A DNA stretch of 64,000 bases from JACCZX01 sp963829995 (GCA_963829995.1 CAWHKW010000004.1:124001-188000); one strand, 5' to 3'. Shown: positions 35,032 through 52,232, counted from the first letter of the stretch. Numbers and translations: made by a program. Notes: generated by a model from the letters alone, not told the origin.

Positions 35032-35369
35032 TATTTACCTGCTGTCTGCGCGAAGTCGATTTCCTGCCCGGGCTTCAGCCGGACATACGCCTTGCGCACG
35101 TTGCCGCGCCGACCCTCAAAGCGGCCGAAGCGTTTCTGTTTGCCTTTTTGGTTCAGGATCGACACGCGATCGACCTGCACCTTGAACAGCAGCTCGATCG
35201 CAGCCTTGATCTCAGTCTTGGTCGCGTCGTGCATCACACGAAACGCGACTTGCTCGTGCTTCTCGCCGATCATCGTGCTCTTCTCGGACACCACCGGTCC
35301 GAGCAGCACGGCGTACAAGCGATCGGTTCTGCCGTTCGGGGTCGAACTGGGTTGCTTGGTTGCGTTCAT
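35031..35369 (-). CDS. rplW: 50S ribosomal protein L23
   Basis: A 112-residue protein at the tunnel exit, the docking site for trigger factor and SRP. It contains V-V-S-E-K-S-T-M-I and the basic loop K-G-K-Q-K-R-F-G-R-F-E-G-R-R. It has about 10 extra N-terminal residues. ATG 35369 overlaps the rplD stop (ATGA), which decides the start. Confidence 0.97.
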   Translation of the reverse strand: MNATKQPSSTPNGRTDRLYAVLLGPVVSEKSTMIGEKHEQVAFRVMHDATKTEIKAAIELLFKVQVDRVSILNQKGKQKRFGRFEGRRGNVRKAYVRLKPGQEIDFAQTAGK

Positions 35370-35986
35370 CCCCACATCTCCTCGAGCTTGGAGATCGCCG
35401 GCTTCGTCACGATCACTTTCTTGTAGTGAATTAGCGACAGCGGGTCCGCGTAACGGGGCTCGACGATCAACACATGTTTGAGGTTGCGCGACGCGAGATA
35501 CAAATTTTCGTCAACGTCGTCGGTGATGATCAAGACCGATTGCAACCCCATCGCTTTCAGCCGGTCGGCGAGCTGCTTTGTTTTCGGCGAGTCGACCGCC
35601 AGAGAGTCGACGACCGCAATGCGATCGTCGCGCGCCAATTGCGACAAGATCGACGCCATTCCGGCGCGATACATCTTCTTGTTCACTTTGTGCGAAAAGT
35701 TCTCATCGGGCGAATTCGGGAAAGTACGGCCACCGCCACGCCAGATCGGGCTCGAGCTCATGCCCGCGCGCGCGCGCCCAGTGCCTTTTTGACGCCACGG
35801 TTTGCGCGTCGAATGCTTGACCGTCGTACGGTCTTTCTGCGCCCGCGTTCCCTGCCGTGCATTGGCCTGGTAGGCAACCACGATTTGATGCACCAGCGCT
35901 TCGTTGTACTCGCGACCGAACACGGTTTCCGGCGCAGAAGTGGTTCCGGCGTCCTGGCCTTGGGCGTTCAGCATCTTCAGTTCCAT
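35366..35986 (-). CDS. rplD: 50S ribosomal protein L4
   Basis: A 206-residue protein whose loop reaches the exit tunnel; the loop reads K-P-W-R-Q-K-G-T-G-R-A-R-A-G and looks unmutated. In E. coli L4 also represses the S10 operon by attenuation; no L4 target was recognised here because rpsJ is embedded downstream of tufA. Confidence 0.98.
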   Translation of the reverse strand: MELKMLNAQGQDAGTTSAPETVFGREYNEALVHQIVVAYQANARQGTRAQKDRTTVKHSTRKPWRQKGTGRARAGMSSSPIWRGGGRTFPNSPDENFSHKVNKKMYRAGMASILSQLARDDRIAVVDSLAVDSPKTKQLADRLKAMGLQSVLIITDDVDENLYLASRNLKHVLIVEPRYADPLSLIHYKKVIVTKPAISKLEEMWG

Positions 35987-35994
35987 ACGCCCTC

Positions 35995-36681
35995 CTAGCC
36001 CTTCGTCGCCGGCGCCGGCTTGGCCTTGACCGCCGGCCGTACGACCACACTGCCACCAGCAGCACCCGGTACCGCGCCGCGAATCAGCAACAGCTGACGC
36101 TCGGTGTCGATGCGCGCCACCACCAGGTTCTGAGTCGTCCGCTGCTTGTCACCCAGATGGCCAGCCATGCGCTTGCCGGGCATCACGCGACCCGGGTCCT
36201 GCCGCATGCCGATCGAGCCGGGTGAATTCGTCGATACCGAATTGCCATGCGTGGCGCGATTCGACGAGAAGTGATGACGCTTGATGGCGCCGGCAAAACC
36301 TTTGCCGATCGTCACACCGGTGACATCGACCTTCTGACCGACCGAAAACGTATCGATCCCAAGGGTGGCACCCGCTTTGAATTCACCCGCCTGCTTCGCG
36401 TCGAGTCGAAATTCTTTCAGCGATGAGCCCGCTTCGATGCCGGCCTTGGCGAAATGTCCCGCTTGCGGCTTCGATACGCGCGAGGCGCGGCGCGCTCCGT
36501 AGGCCACCTGAATACCGGAATAGCCGTCGGCTTCTGTGGTGCGCACCTGCGCCACACGGTTGTTCGACACGTCGAGCACAGTGACGGGAACGGAATCGCC
36601 CTCGTCTGTAAAGATGCGCGTCATGCCAACCTTGCGCCCTAATAGACCTAAAGCCAGAGACCGGCCTGAGGCTTCTCTCAT
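35995..36681 (-). CDS. rplC: 50S ribosomal protein L3
   Basis: A 228-residue 50S assembly initiator. The core has L-L-G-R-K-V-G-M-T-R-I-F and the loop near the peptidyl transferase centre, H-G-N-S-V-S-T-N-S-P-G-S-I-G-M-R-Q-D-P. N- and C-termini are each about ten residues longer than in E. coli; the end is Pro/Ala/Lys-rich. ATG 36681 has GGAG seven nt upstream. Confidence 0.97.
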   Translation of the reverse strand: MREASGRSLALGLLGRKVGMTRIFTDEGDSVPVTVLDVSNNRVAQVRTTEADGYSGIQVAYGARRASRVSKPQAGHFAKAGIEAGSSLKEFRLDAKQAGEFKAGATLGIDTFSVGQKVDVTGVTIGKGFAGAIKRHHFSSNRATHGNSVSTNSPGSIGMRQDPGRVMPGKRMAGHLGDKQRTTQNLVVARIDTERQLLLIRGAVPGAAGGSVVVRPAVKAKPAPATKG

Positions 36682-36775
36682 TTGTTTTCTCCGTTCCTAG
36701 CTACGATTGGCCAGGAGCATTTCCAAAAGCACGTCCGGCAGCCTTGCATTCCGCTGGCCGGATCGCGAAAAGCCG

Positions 36776-36790
36776 GTGAGTTTAACTCAC
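36776..36790 (-). other. small palindrome after rpsJ
   Basis: GTGAGTT and AACTCAC around a single T form a 7-bp inverted repeat, 20 nt after the rpsJ stop in the 128-nt rpsJ-rplC spacer. There is no T-run, so it is unlikely to be an intrinsic terminator. Confidence 0.35.
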
Positions 36791-36809
36791 GGGCTCGTTG
36801 ACGTGCAAC

Positions 36810-37136
36810 TTACTCGGCGGTAACCCGCTGTACCTTGATCTTGATGTCCACGCCGGCCGGCAGATCGAGCTTTGCCAGTGCATCCACCGTCTTGTCGGTG
36901 GGATCGATGATGTCCATTAACCGCTGATGCGTCCGCATTTCCATCTGATCGCGCGAAGTCTTGTTGACGTGCGGCGAGCGCAGGATGTCGAAACGCTGGA
37001 TGCGCGTCGGCAGCGGAACCGGGCCGCGCACGACGGCACCGGTGCGCTTTGCGGTATCGACGATCTCAAGCGCCGACTGGTCGATCAGCGTGTAGTCGAA
37101 CGCTTTCAGGCGAATGCGAATTCTTTGGCTTTGCAT
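36810..37136 (-). CDS. rpsJ: 30S ribosomal protein S10 (NusE)
   Basis: A 108-residue S10, a 30S head protein that also acts as NusE in antitermination and contacts NusG. It has I-R-I-R-L-K-A-F-D-Y-T-L-I-D and the signature V-R-G-P-V-P-L-P-T-R. It follows tufA by 53 nt, so the str and S10 clusters are joined without a break. Confidence 0.98.
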   Translation of the reverse strand: MQSQRIRIRLKAFDYTLIDQSALEIVDTAKRTGAVVRGPVPLPTRIQRFDILRSPHVNKTSRDQMEMRTHQRLMDIIDPTDKTVDALAKLDLPAGVDIKIKVQRVTAE

Positions 37137-37189
37137 GACGATCTTTCAAAGAGCGAGGCAGCAGCGCTGCCGAAATGGTTTGCTATCAG

Positions 37190-38380
<1,191 letters not shown>

Positions 38381-38415
38381 CTTGTATTCCTCACGCTTCC
38401 CTAAAAGAACATCCG

Positions 38416-40521
<2,106 letters not shown>

Positions 40522-40586
40522 AATGTACTTCAGGGGCGCCGACCCAGTTGCGCGGACCGGCAAAGCAGGCCTGCTGTTCTTCCTCG

Positions 40587-41057
40587 CTAAAACCGGAAAT
40601 GTGCGAAAGCCTTGTTCGCTTCCGCCATCCGGTGCACTTCTTCCTTCTTCTTCATCGCGCCGCCGCGGCCTTCGGCGGCTTCCATCAATTCGCCGGCCAA
40701 CCGAAGCGGCATCGATTTTTCACTGCGCTTCTTGGCGGCCTCGCGCAGCCAACGCATCGCGAGCGCCATGCGACGGACCGGACGCACTTCCACCGGCACC
40801 TGGTAGTTCGCGCCGCCCACCCGGCGGCTTTTCACTTCGACCATTGGCCGTACGTTGGATAACGCCGCTGAAAACACTTCCAGCGCATCCTTGCCGCCCT
40901 TGGTTTCGATCTGGGTAAGAGCACCGTAAACAATGCGCTCGGCGACGGCTTTCTTGCCGTCCAGCATGATCACGTTGACGAACTTGGTCAGATCCTGCGA
41001 ATTGAATTTCGGATCGGGCAGGATGTCACGCTTGGGTACTTCACGACGACGCGGCAC
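40587..41057 (-). CDS. rpsG: 30S ribosomal protein S7
   Basis: A 156-residue primary 16S-binding protein of the head, opening M-P-R-R-R-E-V-P-K-R and carrying the R-R-V-G-G-A-N-Y-Q-V-P-V-E-V motif. In E. coli S7 represses its own operon by binding the rpsL-rpsG spacer; a structured spacer is present here too. Confidence 0.98.
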   Translation of the reverse strand: MPRRREVPKRDILPDPKFNSQDLTKFVNVIMLDGKKAVAERIVYGALTQIETKGGKDALEVFSAALSNVRPMVEVKSRRVGGANYQVPVEVRPVRRMALAMRWLREAAKKRSEKSMPLRLAGELMEAAEGRGGAMKKKEEVHRMAEANKAFAHFRF

Positions 41058-41085
41058 TTCTCACCTCTTTCTCTTCAGTCGTTAT

Positions 41086-41134
41086 GCGGTTCCATGCTGA
41101 CGAACCGCGACTTACTCGATCTCCCCATATGGGG
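41086..41134 (-). promoter_or_regulatory. candidate S7 autoregulatory RNA site in the rpsL-rpsG spacer
   Basis: The 92-nt spacer contains a 7-bp stem GCGGTTC/GAACCGC (41086-41108, 9-nt loop) and a perfect CCCCATATGGGG palindrome (41123-41134). In E. coli the equivalent spacer is the S7 translational repression site. The position is shared; the fold is not proven homologous. Confidence 0.4.
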
Positions 41135-41149
41135 ACGACCGACACAAAC

Positions 41150-41527
41150 TCACGCAGGTTTCGGTCGCTTGGCGCCGTACTTCGAACGGCTCTGCTTGCG
41201 ATCTTTGACACCCTGCGTATCCAGCGACCCACGCACGATGTGGTAACGCACGCCGGGCAGATCTTTCACGCGGCCGCCGCGAATCAGCACCACCGAGTGC
41301 TCCTGCAAATTGTGGCCTTCGCCACCGATGTACGAAATGACTTCGTAACCATTGACCAAACGCACCTTGGCCACCTTGCGCAAAGCCGAGTTCGGCTTCT
41401 TTGGCGTCGTGGTGTACACGCGTGTGCACACGCCGCGCTTCTGCGGGCTCAATTTCAGAGCCGGGCTCTTGCTCTGGATGCGCGTGCTCTCGCGCGGTTT
41501 GCGAACAAGCTGATTAATGGTCGGCAT
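41150..41527 (-). CDS. rpsL: 30S ribosomal protein S12
   Basis: A 125-residue decoding-centre protein. It opens M-P-T-I-N-Q-L-V-R-K-P. The loops T-P-K-K-P-N-S-A-L-R and G-G-R-V-K-D-L-P-G-V-R-Y carry the unmutated lysines and proline at the positions changed in streptomycin-resistant strains. The frame is open to 41560, but ATG 41527 is the family start. First gene of the str operon. Confidence 0.98.
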   Translation of the reverse strand: MPTINQLVRKPRESTRIQSKSPALKLSPQKRGVCTRVYTTTPKKPNSALRKVAKVRLVNGYEVISYIGGEGHNLQEHSVVLIRGGRVKDLPGVRYHIVRGSLDTQGVKDRKQSRSKYGAKRPKPA

Positions 41528-41572
41528 GCATTTATGTCCGGTTGTTTCCCAAAAGCGCACCTAAAGCGCCAC

Positions 41573-41611
41573 AAAAAAAGCGCGGCGCCCGAATTGCAGC
41601 TACGGGCGCCG
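41573..41611 (-). terminator. terminator-like hairpin in the rpsL leader
   Basis: A perfect 9-bp stem CGGCGCCCG/CGGGCGCCG with an 11-nt loop (41583-41611) is followed three bases later by seven T (41579-41573). It lies downstream of the rpsL promoter, beginning about 5 nt after the expected start point, and upstream of the rpsL ATG. It may be an attenuator for the str operon, or the rpoBC terminator overlapping the next promoter. Confidence 0.6.
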
Positions 41612-41622
41612 AAAAGCCTATG

Positions 41623-41652
41623 ATTATCGCTAGCCGCGACTTAACGTGTCAA
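41623..41652 (-). promoter_or_regulatory. sigma70-type promoter of the str operon
   Basis: On the minus strand a perfect TTGACA (41652-41647) is followed after 18 nt by GATAAT (41628-41623). The start point would be near 41616, giving an rpsL leader of about 90 nt. Confidence 0.7.
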
Positions 41653-41660
41653 GGCAACTA

Positions 41661-41695
41661 GAGGGAAGTGCCTCGCATACGCGACCACTTCCCTC
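41661..41695 (-). other. stem-loop after rpoC
   Basis: GAGGGAAGTG and CACTTCCCTC form a perfect 10-bp stem (41661-41670 with 41686-41695), with a further TCGC/GCGA pairing inside the loop. It begins 9 nt after the rpoC stop. No T-run follows directly; the stem is 9 nt ahead of the str -35 box. It may stabilise the rpoBC 3' end. Confidence 0.5.
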
Positions 41696-41703
41696 ACTTG
41701 GTG

Positions 41704-45935
<4,232 letters not shown>

Positions 45936-45936
<1 letters not shown>

Positions 45937-48900
45937 TAGTTGCGCTCCAAATCAATATCAATACCCAGCGAGCGGATTTCCTTGACCAGCACGTTGAACG
46001 ACTCCGGCATGCCGGCATCGATCACGTGATCGCCCTTGACGATGTTTTCGTACACCTTGGTGCGACCCTGCACGTCGTCCGACTTCACCGTCAGCATCTC
46101 CTGCAGCACATACGCTGCGCCGTAGGCTTCGAGTGCCCACACTTCCATCTCGCCGAAACGCTGGCCGCCGAACTGCGCCTTGCCACCCAGCGGCTGCTGC
46201 GTGACCAGCGAGTACGGGCCGGTCGAGCGTGCGTGCATCTTGTCGTCAACCAGGTGATGCAGCTTCAGCATGTGCATGTAACCAACGGTCACCGGGCGCT
46301 CGAAAATCTCGCCGGATCGGCCGTCGAACAAGCGTGTCTGCGTCTTGGTCGGCGTCAGTTGCAAAGCCTTCGCCACTTCGTCCGGATAAGCGAGATCAAG
46401 CATCGCGTGGATTTCTTTTTCAGCCGCACCGTCGAACACCGGCGTCGCAAACGGCACGCCGTCGGTCAAGTGTTCGCCGAGCTGAGTGACTTCTTCGTCG
46501 CTTAGCTGATCGATCTCTTCCGGCTTGCCCGAACGGTTGTAGACCTCTTTCAAGAACGTCCGCAGTTGCCCCGCCTTGACGTTGGCGACCATGTCACCGA
46601 TGCGTTGCCCGAGACCCTTGGCCGCCCACCCAAGATGGGTTTCCAGAATCTGACCAACGTTCATCCGTGACGGCACACCGAGCGGATTCAACACAAGATC
46701 CACCGGCGTTCCATCGGCCATGTACGGCATGTCCTCGACCGGCACGATGCGCGAAACCACGCCCTTGTTGCCGTGGCGTCCCGCCATCTTGTCGCCCGGC
46801 TGCAGGCGGCGCTTGACGGCCAGATACACCTTGACCATCTTCAGCACACCCGGTGGCAGTTCGTCGCCCTGCGTCAGTTTCTTCTTCTTGTCTTCGAATG
46901 CCTGATCGAACTGCTTGCGCTTTTGTTCGATAGAGTCCTTCAACGCCTCAAGCTGTGCCGCGGCGTCATCATCGGCCAGGCGAATCTCGAACCAGTGATA
47001 CTTCTCGATGGATGAGAGGTAATCCTTGGTCACCGTGGTTCCGCGCGCGAGACGATTCGGCCCGCCGGTCGCCTCCTTGCGCAGCAACAGCTTTTCGATC
47101 CGCTGAAATGCGTCGCCTTCTACGATGCGCAGCTGATCGTTCAGGTCCTGCCGGTACCGCTTCAGCGCGTCATCGATGATGTTTTGGGCCCGGCGGTCGC
47201 GCACGATGCCCTCGCGCGTAAACACCTGAACGTCGATCACGGTGCCGCTCATGCCTGACGGCACGCGCAGCGACGTATCCTTCACGTCCGAAGCTTTCTC
47301 GCCAAAGATTGCGCGCAGCAGCTTTTCTTCGGGCGTCAGCTGCGTCTCGCCCTTCGGCGTGACCTTGCCGACCAGCACATCACCGGCGTTCACTTCGGCA
47401 CCGATGTAAACGATGCCGGAATCGTCGAGGCGGCCCAGCTGATTCTCCGACAGATTGGAGATGTCGCGGGTGATCTCTTCCGGTCCCAGCTTGGTGTCGC
47501 GCGCGACGACGTTCAGCTCTTCGATATGAATCGAGGTATAGCGATCATCCGAGACCACGCGCTCGGAGATCAGAATCGAATCTTCGAAGTTGTAGCCGTT
47601 CCACGGCATAAACGCGACCAGCATGTTCTGGCCCAGCGCCAGCTCGCCGAGATCGGTCGATGCGCCATCCGCAACTACATCGCCCTTGGCAATCGACTCG
47701 CCTTTTTTGACGATCGGCGTCTGGTTGATGTTGGTGTTCTGATTCGAGCGCGTGTACTTCGTCAGGTTGTAGATGTCGACGCCGACCTCGCCCTGCACGT
47801 TTTCCTTGTCATCGACGCGCACGACAATGCGATTCGCATCAACGTAATCGACCGTGCCGCCGCGCAACGCTTGCACGGTCGTGCCCGAGTCGACCGCAAC
47901 TGTGCGTTCGACGCCGGTGCCGACGAACGGCTTCTCGGGACGCAGGCATGGGACAGCCTGACGCTGCATGTTCGAACCCATCAGCGCGCGGTTCGCGTCG
48001 TCGTGCTCGAGGAACGGAATCAATGACGCTGCCACCGACACAATCTGCGACGGAGCGATGTCCATGTACTGAACGCGTCCCGGCGACATCAATACGAACT
48101 CACCGTTTTCGCGGCAGCTGACCAGCTCGTCCTGGAATTTGCCGTTCTTGTCGAGCGGCGCATTCGCCTGCGCAATCACGTACTTGCCTTCTTCGATCGC
48201 CGACAAATACGAAATGTCGGTCGTCACCTTGCCACCGTCGACCTTGCGATACGGCGTCTCGAGAAAACCGTACTCGTTCAACTGCGCATACAGCGCCATC
48301 GAATTGATCAGACCGATGTTCGGCCCTTCAGGCGTTTCGATCGGACATACGCGGCCATAGTGCGTGGGATGCACGTCCCGCACCTCGAACCCGGCACGCT
48401 CGCGCGTCAACCCGCCTGGTCCCAGAGCCGAGACGCGACGCTTGTGCGTGATCTCGGACAGCGGGTTTGTCTGGTCCATGAACTGGCTTAGCTGCGATGA
48501 GCCGAAGAACTCGCGAATCGATGCGCTGATCGGCTTGCTGTTGATCAGGTCGTGCGGCATCAGGTTTTCAGTCTCGGCCTGGCCTAACCGCTCCTTCACG
48601 GCGCGCTCGACGCGCACCAATCCCGCACGGAATTGGTTCTCGGCGAGTTCGCCGACGACCCGTACGCGCCGATTGCCCAGGTGATCGATGTCGTCGATCT
48701 CGCCACGCCCGTTGCGCAGCTCGACCAGCAGCTTCATTGTGTCTGCGATGTCCTCGTGCGTCAGCGTCATCGGGCCGGTGATTTCCGGACGGCCGAAGCG
48801 GCTGTTGACCTTCATCCGGCCCACGCGCGACAGGTCGTACGTGTCTTCATCGAAGAACAGGCGGCGGAACAGCGTTTCGACCGCGTCCTCGGTCGGTGGC

Positions 48901-50036
48901 TCGCCCGGACGCATCATCCGATAAATCGCGATGCGCGCCGCTAGCTGATCGCCCGTCTCGTCGATGCGCAGCGTGTTCGAGATGAATGCGCCCTGGTCGA
49001 GATCGTTGATGTAGATCGTGCGGATTTCCTGCACGTTGGCGGTGCGCAGCGTCTTCAGCAGGTCTTCGGTCAACTCATCGTTGGCGTTGGCAACGATCTC
49101 TCCGGTCTCCGGATCGACGACATTGTTCGCCAGCACGCGGCCCAGCAGGTAGTCCTCGATCACTGCGATTCGCTTCATGCCCGCAGCTTCCATGTCGCGG
49201 ATATGTTTGGCGTTGATGCGCTTGTCCTTAGCAACGATGACCTTGCCGGTCTTGTCGGTGATGTCGAAACGCGCTGTCTCGCCGCGCAGCCGCTCCGGCA
49301 CGAGCTCCATAAAGCCGCCTTCGGCGCTCAGCGTGAAGGTGTCGAATCTGAAGAAATGCGCGAGCACCTGCTCGTTGGAAAGGCCGATTGCCTTCAGCAG
49401 AATCGTCGCCGGCATCTTGCGGCGGCGATCGACGCGGAAATAAAGGATGTCCTTGGGATCGAACTCGAAGTCGAGCCAGGAGCCGCGATACGGGATCACG
49501 CGCGCCGAAAACAGCAGCTTGCCGCTCGAGTGCGTCTTGCCGCGGTCATGTTCGAAGAACACGCCGGGCGACCGATGCAGCTGCGACACGATGACACGCT
49601 CGGTGCCGTTGATGACGAACGAGCCGGTGGTCGTCATCAGCGGTATTTCGCCCATGTAGACCTCTTGTTCCTTGACCTCCTTGATCGTCGGCTTCGACGC
49701 CTCACGGTCCATGATCACCAGCCGCACTTTGGCGCGCAGCGGCGATGCGTACGTCAGGCCGCGCTGCTGGCATTCCTTGACGTCGAACGGCGGCTCGCCG
49801 AGTTGGAAGCTGACGAACTCGAGGCGCGCCATGCCGTTGTGGCTGGAGATCGGAAAGATCGACGTGAACGCGGCTTGCAAGCCGTGGTTCTCGCGCTTCG
49901 CTGGCGGCACTGCCGCCTGCAGAAAGTGGGTGTACGACTCAAGCTGAGTCGCAAGCAAAAACGGCACGGACAACACGCTTGGCCGCTTGGCAAAGCTCTT
50001 GCGAATGCGCTTTTTTTCAGTGAACGAGTACGGCAT
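45936..50036 (-). CDS. rpoB: DNA-directed RNA polymerase subunit beta
   Basis: A 1366-residue beta subunit. The rifampicin-binding cluster reads S-Q-L-S-Q-F-M-D-Q-T-N-P-L-S-E then T-H-K-R-R-V-S-A-L-G-P-G-G-L, the unmutated, susceptible form. The C-terminal clamp region with M-H-K-L... replaced by the family's M-L-K-L-H-H-L-V-D-D-K-M-H-A-R is present. The frame is open to 50072, but ATG 50036 (M-P-Y-S-F-T-E-K-K) is the family start. A structured 232-nt spacer separates it from rplL. Confidence 0.98.
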
Positions 50037-50268
50037 GGACGCTCCGTTCGATACGGGAGAAGGGCAAAACAACTAACCCAGAATGCTCGACGCGGGGACG
50101 ACAAATGCCGCCACGGACGCAGCGCCTAAGGGCGTGCATCCGAGCGGCGTAGGGTGTCCTGCGCGTTCGTTCATCCAGGGAAGACTTTGAATTGGGGGCG
50201 AAGGTCCCAATTCAAAGGCCTCGGTCCGGTAGCGCTGGCGAAGCGAGCTTCGCCAGCGGCATACACGG
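50037..50268 (-). promoter_or_regulatory. rplL-rpoB spacer with two perfect stem-loops
   Basis: The spacer holds a 12-bp stem CGCTGGCGAAGC/GCTTCGCCAGCG with a 2-nt loop (50233-50258), 10 nt after the rplL stop, and an 11-bp stem TTTGAATTGGG/CCCAATTCAAA with a 9-nt loop (50186-50216). Neither has a T-run. In E. coli this spacer carries an attenuator and an RNase III cut site that lower rpoBC relative to rplJL, and these stems may serve that purpose. The remaining part (50037-50185) shows nothing clear. Confidence 0.55.
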
Positions 50269-50652
50269 TCACTTGATCTCTACTTTTGCGCCGGCGTCTT
50301 CCAGCTTCTTCTTCGCCGCGTCGGCATCCGCCTTGTTCACGCCTTCCTTGACGGGTTTCGGTGCGCCGTCGACCAGGTCCTTGGCCTCCTTCAGGCCCAG
50401 GCCGGTCAGTTCACGCACCGCCTTGATGACGTTGACCTTGTTTGCGCCGAATTCCATCAGCATCACGTTGAATTCGGTCTGCTCTTCAGCCACCGCCGCT
50501 GCAGCGCCACCGCCTGCTGGCGCTGCAACTGCTACCGCAGCGGCAGCAGCCGAAACGCCAAACTTGTCTTCCATCATCTTGATCAACTCGCTGATCTCGA
50601 GAACGGACTTCGCGCCGATGGCGTCGAGAATTTCCTGATTTGAAAGTGCCAT
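50269..50652 (-). CDS. rplL: 50S ribosomal protein L7/L12
   Basis: A 127-residue stalk protein. The N-terminal dimerisation domain (about 1-33) is followed by an Ala/Gly/Val-rich hinge (about 35-55) and the C-terminal domain with N-K-V-N-V-I-K-A-V-R-E-L-T-G-L-G-L-K-E-A-K that recruits translation GTPases. ATG 50652 gives the family start M-A-L-S-N-Q-E. Confidence 0.98.
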   Translation of the reverse strand: MALSNQEILDAIGAKSVLEISELIKMMEDKFGVSAAAAAVAVAAPAGGGAAAAVAEEQTEFNVMLMEFGANKVNVIKAVRELTGLGLKEAKDLVDGAPKPVKEGVNKADADAAKKKLEDAGAKVEIK

Positions 50653-50701
50653 TACCAACTCCTAAGAAAATGCGTTGTATCGGTTCAATGTTGAATATGG
50701 A

Positions 50702-51232
50702 TTACGCGGGCGCCGCTTCTTTGCTGTCGCGCACCGCAGCCAACGTGCGCACCAGGCGCGACGGCACTTCGTTCAAGGTGCGAACGAACTGACCGATCGG
50801 TGCCTGCATCGTGGCCATCAACTTCGCCAGCAACTCGTCGCGGCTCGGCAGCAGGGCCAACGCCTTGACACCCTTTTCGTCCATCACGAAATTGGGCGTC
50901 CCGCCGGCCTTGACGATCAGCTTGTCGTTGTCTTTGGCAAAGCTGGAAAGCACCTTGGCGGCAGACACGGGATCGTTGGAGAAGCCGTACACCAAGGGTC
51001 CGATCAACTTGTCGGACAACCCTGAAAACGGTGTTCCACCGACCGCGCGGCGCGCCAACGTGTTCTTCAGCACACGCAGCTGCACACCCTGGCTGCGCGC
51101 TTGCTTGCGCAGTCGGGTGATCGCATCCACATCCAGCCCACGGTATTCAGCCACCACGATCGATTGCGACGACGCCACAAGGGCGCCGACTTCCTCGACC
51201 ACAGCAGCTTTCTCTTGCCGATTAAGACCCAT
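50702..51232 (-). CDS. rplJ: 50S ribosomal protein L10
   Basis: A 176-residue base of the L7/L12 stalk. It has V-A-E-Y-R-G-L-D-V and L-R-V-L-K-N-T-L-A-R-R-A. The frame is open to 51310, but ATG 51232 (M-G-L-N-R-Q-E-K) has GGAG seven nt upstream and fits the family. In E. coli the L10-L12 complex represses its own leader. Confidence 0.98.
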   Translation of the reverse strand: MGLNRQEKAAVVEEVGALVASSQSIVVAEYRGLDVDAITRLRKQARSQGVQLRVLKNTLARRAVGGTPFSGLSDKLIGPLVYGFSNDPVSAAKVLSSFAKDNDKLIVKAGGTPNFVMDEKGVKALALLPSRDELLAKLMATMQAPIGQFVRTLNEVPSRLVRTLAAVRDSKEAAPA

Positions 51233-51536
51233 GCACTGGCTCCATAAAAGTGCTTCGCAATGCTTCCGCACCGGTTGAAAACCGGCGACCGAAGCGAAAC
51301 ACCGATGCACGTCTCAACACATTTTCTGAGCGCACTTCAATGCTCTCCTCGGGTCCCCGTCTGCGCTGGAATGGAAACGTCTCCAAAATTAAGGAAGGCC
51401 AAGCCTTCTTCCAGCGGTCTTTGACAGCAGTGCGCTTTATCGATATTCGGATTTGGCGCACAGCCCAAAGTCCTTACTTCAGCCCGCGTTCCCTGCGGGT
51501 CAAATATTCATGTCGGCTCTGGCCGACGGTCCGCTT
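51233..51536 (-). promoter_or_regulatory. rplA-rplJ leader
   Basis: A 304-nt non-coding leader before rplJ, the place where E. coli has the L10 binding site and the rplJ promoter. A hairpin GAAGGC/GCCTTC with a 3-nt loop (51394-51408) is followed by CTTAATTTT, a weak attenuator-like arrangement. No clear promoter boxes were found, and the L10 site was not proven. Confidence 0.45.
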
Positions 51537-52232
51537 CTATCCGCTCACCGTCGACGCGTCGACGCGCACGCCGATTCCCATCGTCGACGACACCGAAATC
51601 TTGCGCAGAAAGACGCCTTTCGACGAAGCCGGCTTCGACTTGTTCAACGCATCGATCAGCGCCGCTAAGTTGGTCTGCAACCGATCGACCTCGAACGAAG
51701 CGCGACCGATCGACGCGTGCACGATGCCGGCCTTATCCGCGCGAAACTGCACCTGTCCCGCCTTCGCGTTCTTCACCGCTTGCGCCACGTCGGGTGTCAC
51801 CGTGCCAACCTTCGGGTTCGGCATCAGCCCGCGCGGGCCGAGCACCTGACCCAGCCCACCGACCACTCGCATCGCGTCCGGCGACGCGATGACCACGTCG
51901 AAATCCAGAAAGCCTTCCTTGATCTTCGCGGCCAGATCGTCCATGCCAATGATGTCCGCGCCCGCCGCCTTTGCTTCTTCTGCCTTCGCGCCTTGCGCGA
52001 ACACCGCAACGCGCTTGGTCTTGCCGCTGCCTGCAGGCAACACGACGGAGCCGCGCACCGTCTGATCCGACTTCTTGGCGTCGATACCGAGAGCGACCGA
52101 CACATCGACCGACTCATCGAATTTCGCCGTCGCGCATTGCTTGATCAGCGACAAAGCATCGCCGACCGGATACGTCTTCTGCGTATCGACCTTGCTGCGA
52201 TTGGTCTTTGTGCGTTTGGAGATAGTGGCCAT
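51537..52232 (-). CDS. rplA: 50S ribosomal protein L1
   Basis: A 231-residue protein of the mobile L1 stalk that guides deacylated tRNA out of the E site. It shows the signature around M-P-N-P-K-V-G-T-V-T and ends G-I-G-V-R-V-D-A-S-T. In E. coli it represses rplK-rplA translation. Its ATG overlaps the rplK stop by 1 nt. Confidence 0.98.
   Translation of the reverse strand: MATISKRTKTNRSKVDTQKTYPVGDALSLIKQCATAKFDESVDVSVALGIDAKKSDQTVRGSVVLPAGSGKTKRVAVFAQGAKAEEAKAAGADIIGMDDLAAKIKEGFLDFDVVIASPDAMRVVGGLGQVLGPRGLMPNPKVGTVTPDVAQAVKNAKAGQVQFRADKAGIVHASIGRASFEVDRLQTNLAALIDALNKSKPASSKGVFLRKISVSSTMGIGVRVDASTVSG

Noticed and set aside
49203..50129. 308-codon plus-strand frame opposite rpoB
   Set aside because: Shadow of the rpoB N-terminus running into the structured spacer; no supporting signal.
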